Shown piece by piece: positions 63,859 through 64,000 of a stretch of 64,000 nt of DNA (positions within the stretch are counted from its first letter, which is position 1; each line of letters begins with the position of its first letter). Source of the stretch: Agarilytica sp045430305. GTDB taxonomy: Bacteria; Pseudomonadota; Gammaproteobacteria; Pseudomonadales; Cellvibrionaceae. The notes beneath the pieces are model-generated. The model had not been told where the DNA came from. It saw only the letters and a list, made by a program, of their open reading frames with translations, and ran no database searches. A program made the position numbers and the translations under genes. Location of the stretch: positions 682,001 to 746,000 of the forward strand of contig JAILXW010000001.1 in NCBI GenBank assembly GCA_045430305.1. The letters are read 5' to 3'.

Positions 63859-64000
63859 AAATGAGCCGGGAAACGTATCATGAATTTAGCGTTATTATTG
63901 TCGTGATCTTGCTGCGAATTGATATTAAGCTTTAAGTGCGCACTACAGCTGTATAAATTACACTAAACGATATGTGGCGCCTTTGTCAAAAAAGATGTTT
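63859..64000. other. Window end, upstream of gloB
   Basis: Only the 5' leader of gloB is seen. No further gene begins within these 142 bases. Confidence 0.4.

Overview
The window reads as the chromosome of a marine-type gammaproteobacterium, most likely from the Cellvibrionales (Teredinibacter/Saccharophagus-like). This placement is an inference. It rests on the gammaproteobacterial housekeeping genes (yaeQ, ychJ, the mltD-gloB pair), on a large surface protein with PKD and fibro-slime domains, and on a TolQ/TolR/TonB-like cluster with TPR lipoproteins and beta-barrels resembling the myxobacterial Agl/Glt trans-envelope machine. No rRNA, tRNA or CRISPR array was recognised.

Layout. (1) 1-7036: the 3' part of a giant RHS polymorphic toxin (Hint domain plus a variable C-terminal toxin) and two probable immunity or orphan genes. 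(2) About 7.0-24.0 kb: an accessory island lying between this rhs gene and a second, start-less RHS-toxin cassette (24.0-26.5 kb). It holds a 131-bp direct duplication around an RHS fragment, a TerB-like gene, a minus-strand block (membrane protein, unknown protein, CoiA-like zinc protein, SF2-type helicase) interrupted by a 1.2-kb non-coding stretch packed with perfect hairpins, a small secreted-protein operon divergent from a restriction-modification controller-like regulator, a serine resolvase, and a mobile module (structured leader RNA, primase-like ATPase, 11-bp iterons, tyrosine recombinase) followed by an ApeA-like HEPN protein and a large membrane protein. (3) 26.5-28.0 kb: an XRE regulator and decayed remnants including an IS110-type transposase. 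(4) 28.0-34.7 kb: ordinary chromosome (S1-domain RNA-binding protein, yaeQ, ychJ, a serine hydrolase lipoprotein, a thioesterase, and two histidine kinases, one of which lacks its phosphoacceptor His). (5) 35.0-46.8 kb: a Glt-like envelope cluster. (6) 47.5-54.3 kb: the fibro-slime/PKD lipoprotein, a bactofilin and a tandem methyltransferase-fold protein. (7) 54.8-59.8 kb: an acyl-CoA/lipid operon. (8) 59.9-63.9 kb: an HDOD protein, MltD and GloB.

How the parts may work together. The two RHS loci share about 1.3 kb of near-identical core but have unrelated tips, so recombination could swap the toxin tip and remove the island. In the mobile module, a promoter is followed by a short terminated RNA. 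Further down the same leader, a segment is complementary to two repeated hairpins, one before and one after it. This layout recalls the CI RNA immunity circuit upstream of the alpha primase of satellite phage P4. In the 35-47 kb cluster, one ExbB/TolQ, two ExbD/TolR and an AgmX/PglI-type TonB protein would form a proton-driven inner-membrane motor. TPR lipoproteins would link it to outer-membrane barrels, and the fibro-slime lipoprotein and bactofilin next door may be a surface and a cytoskeletal partner.
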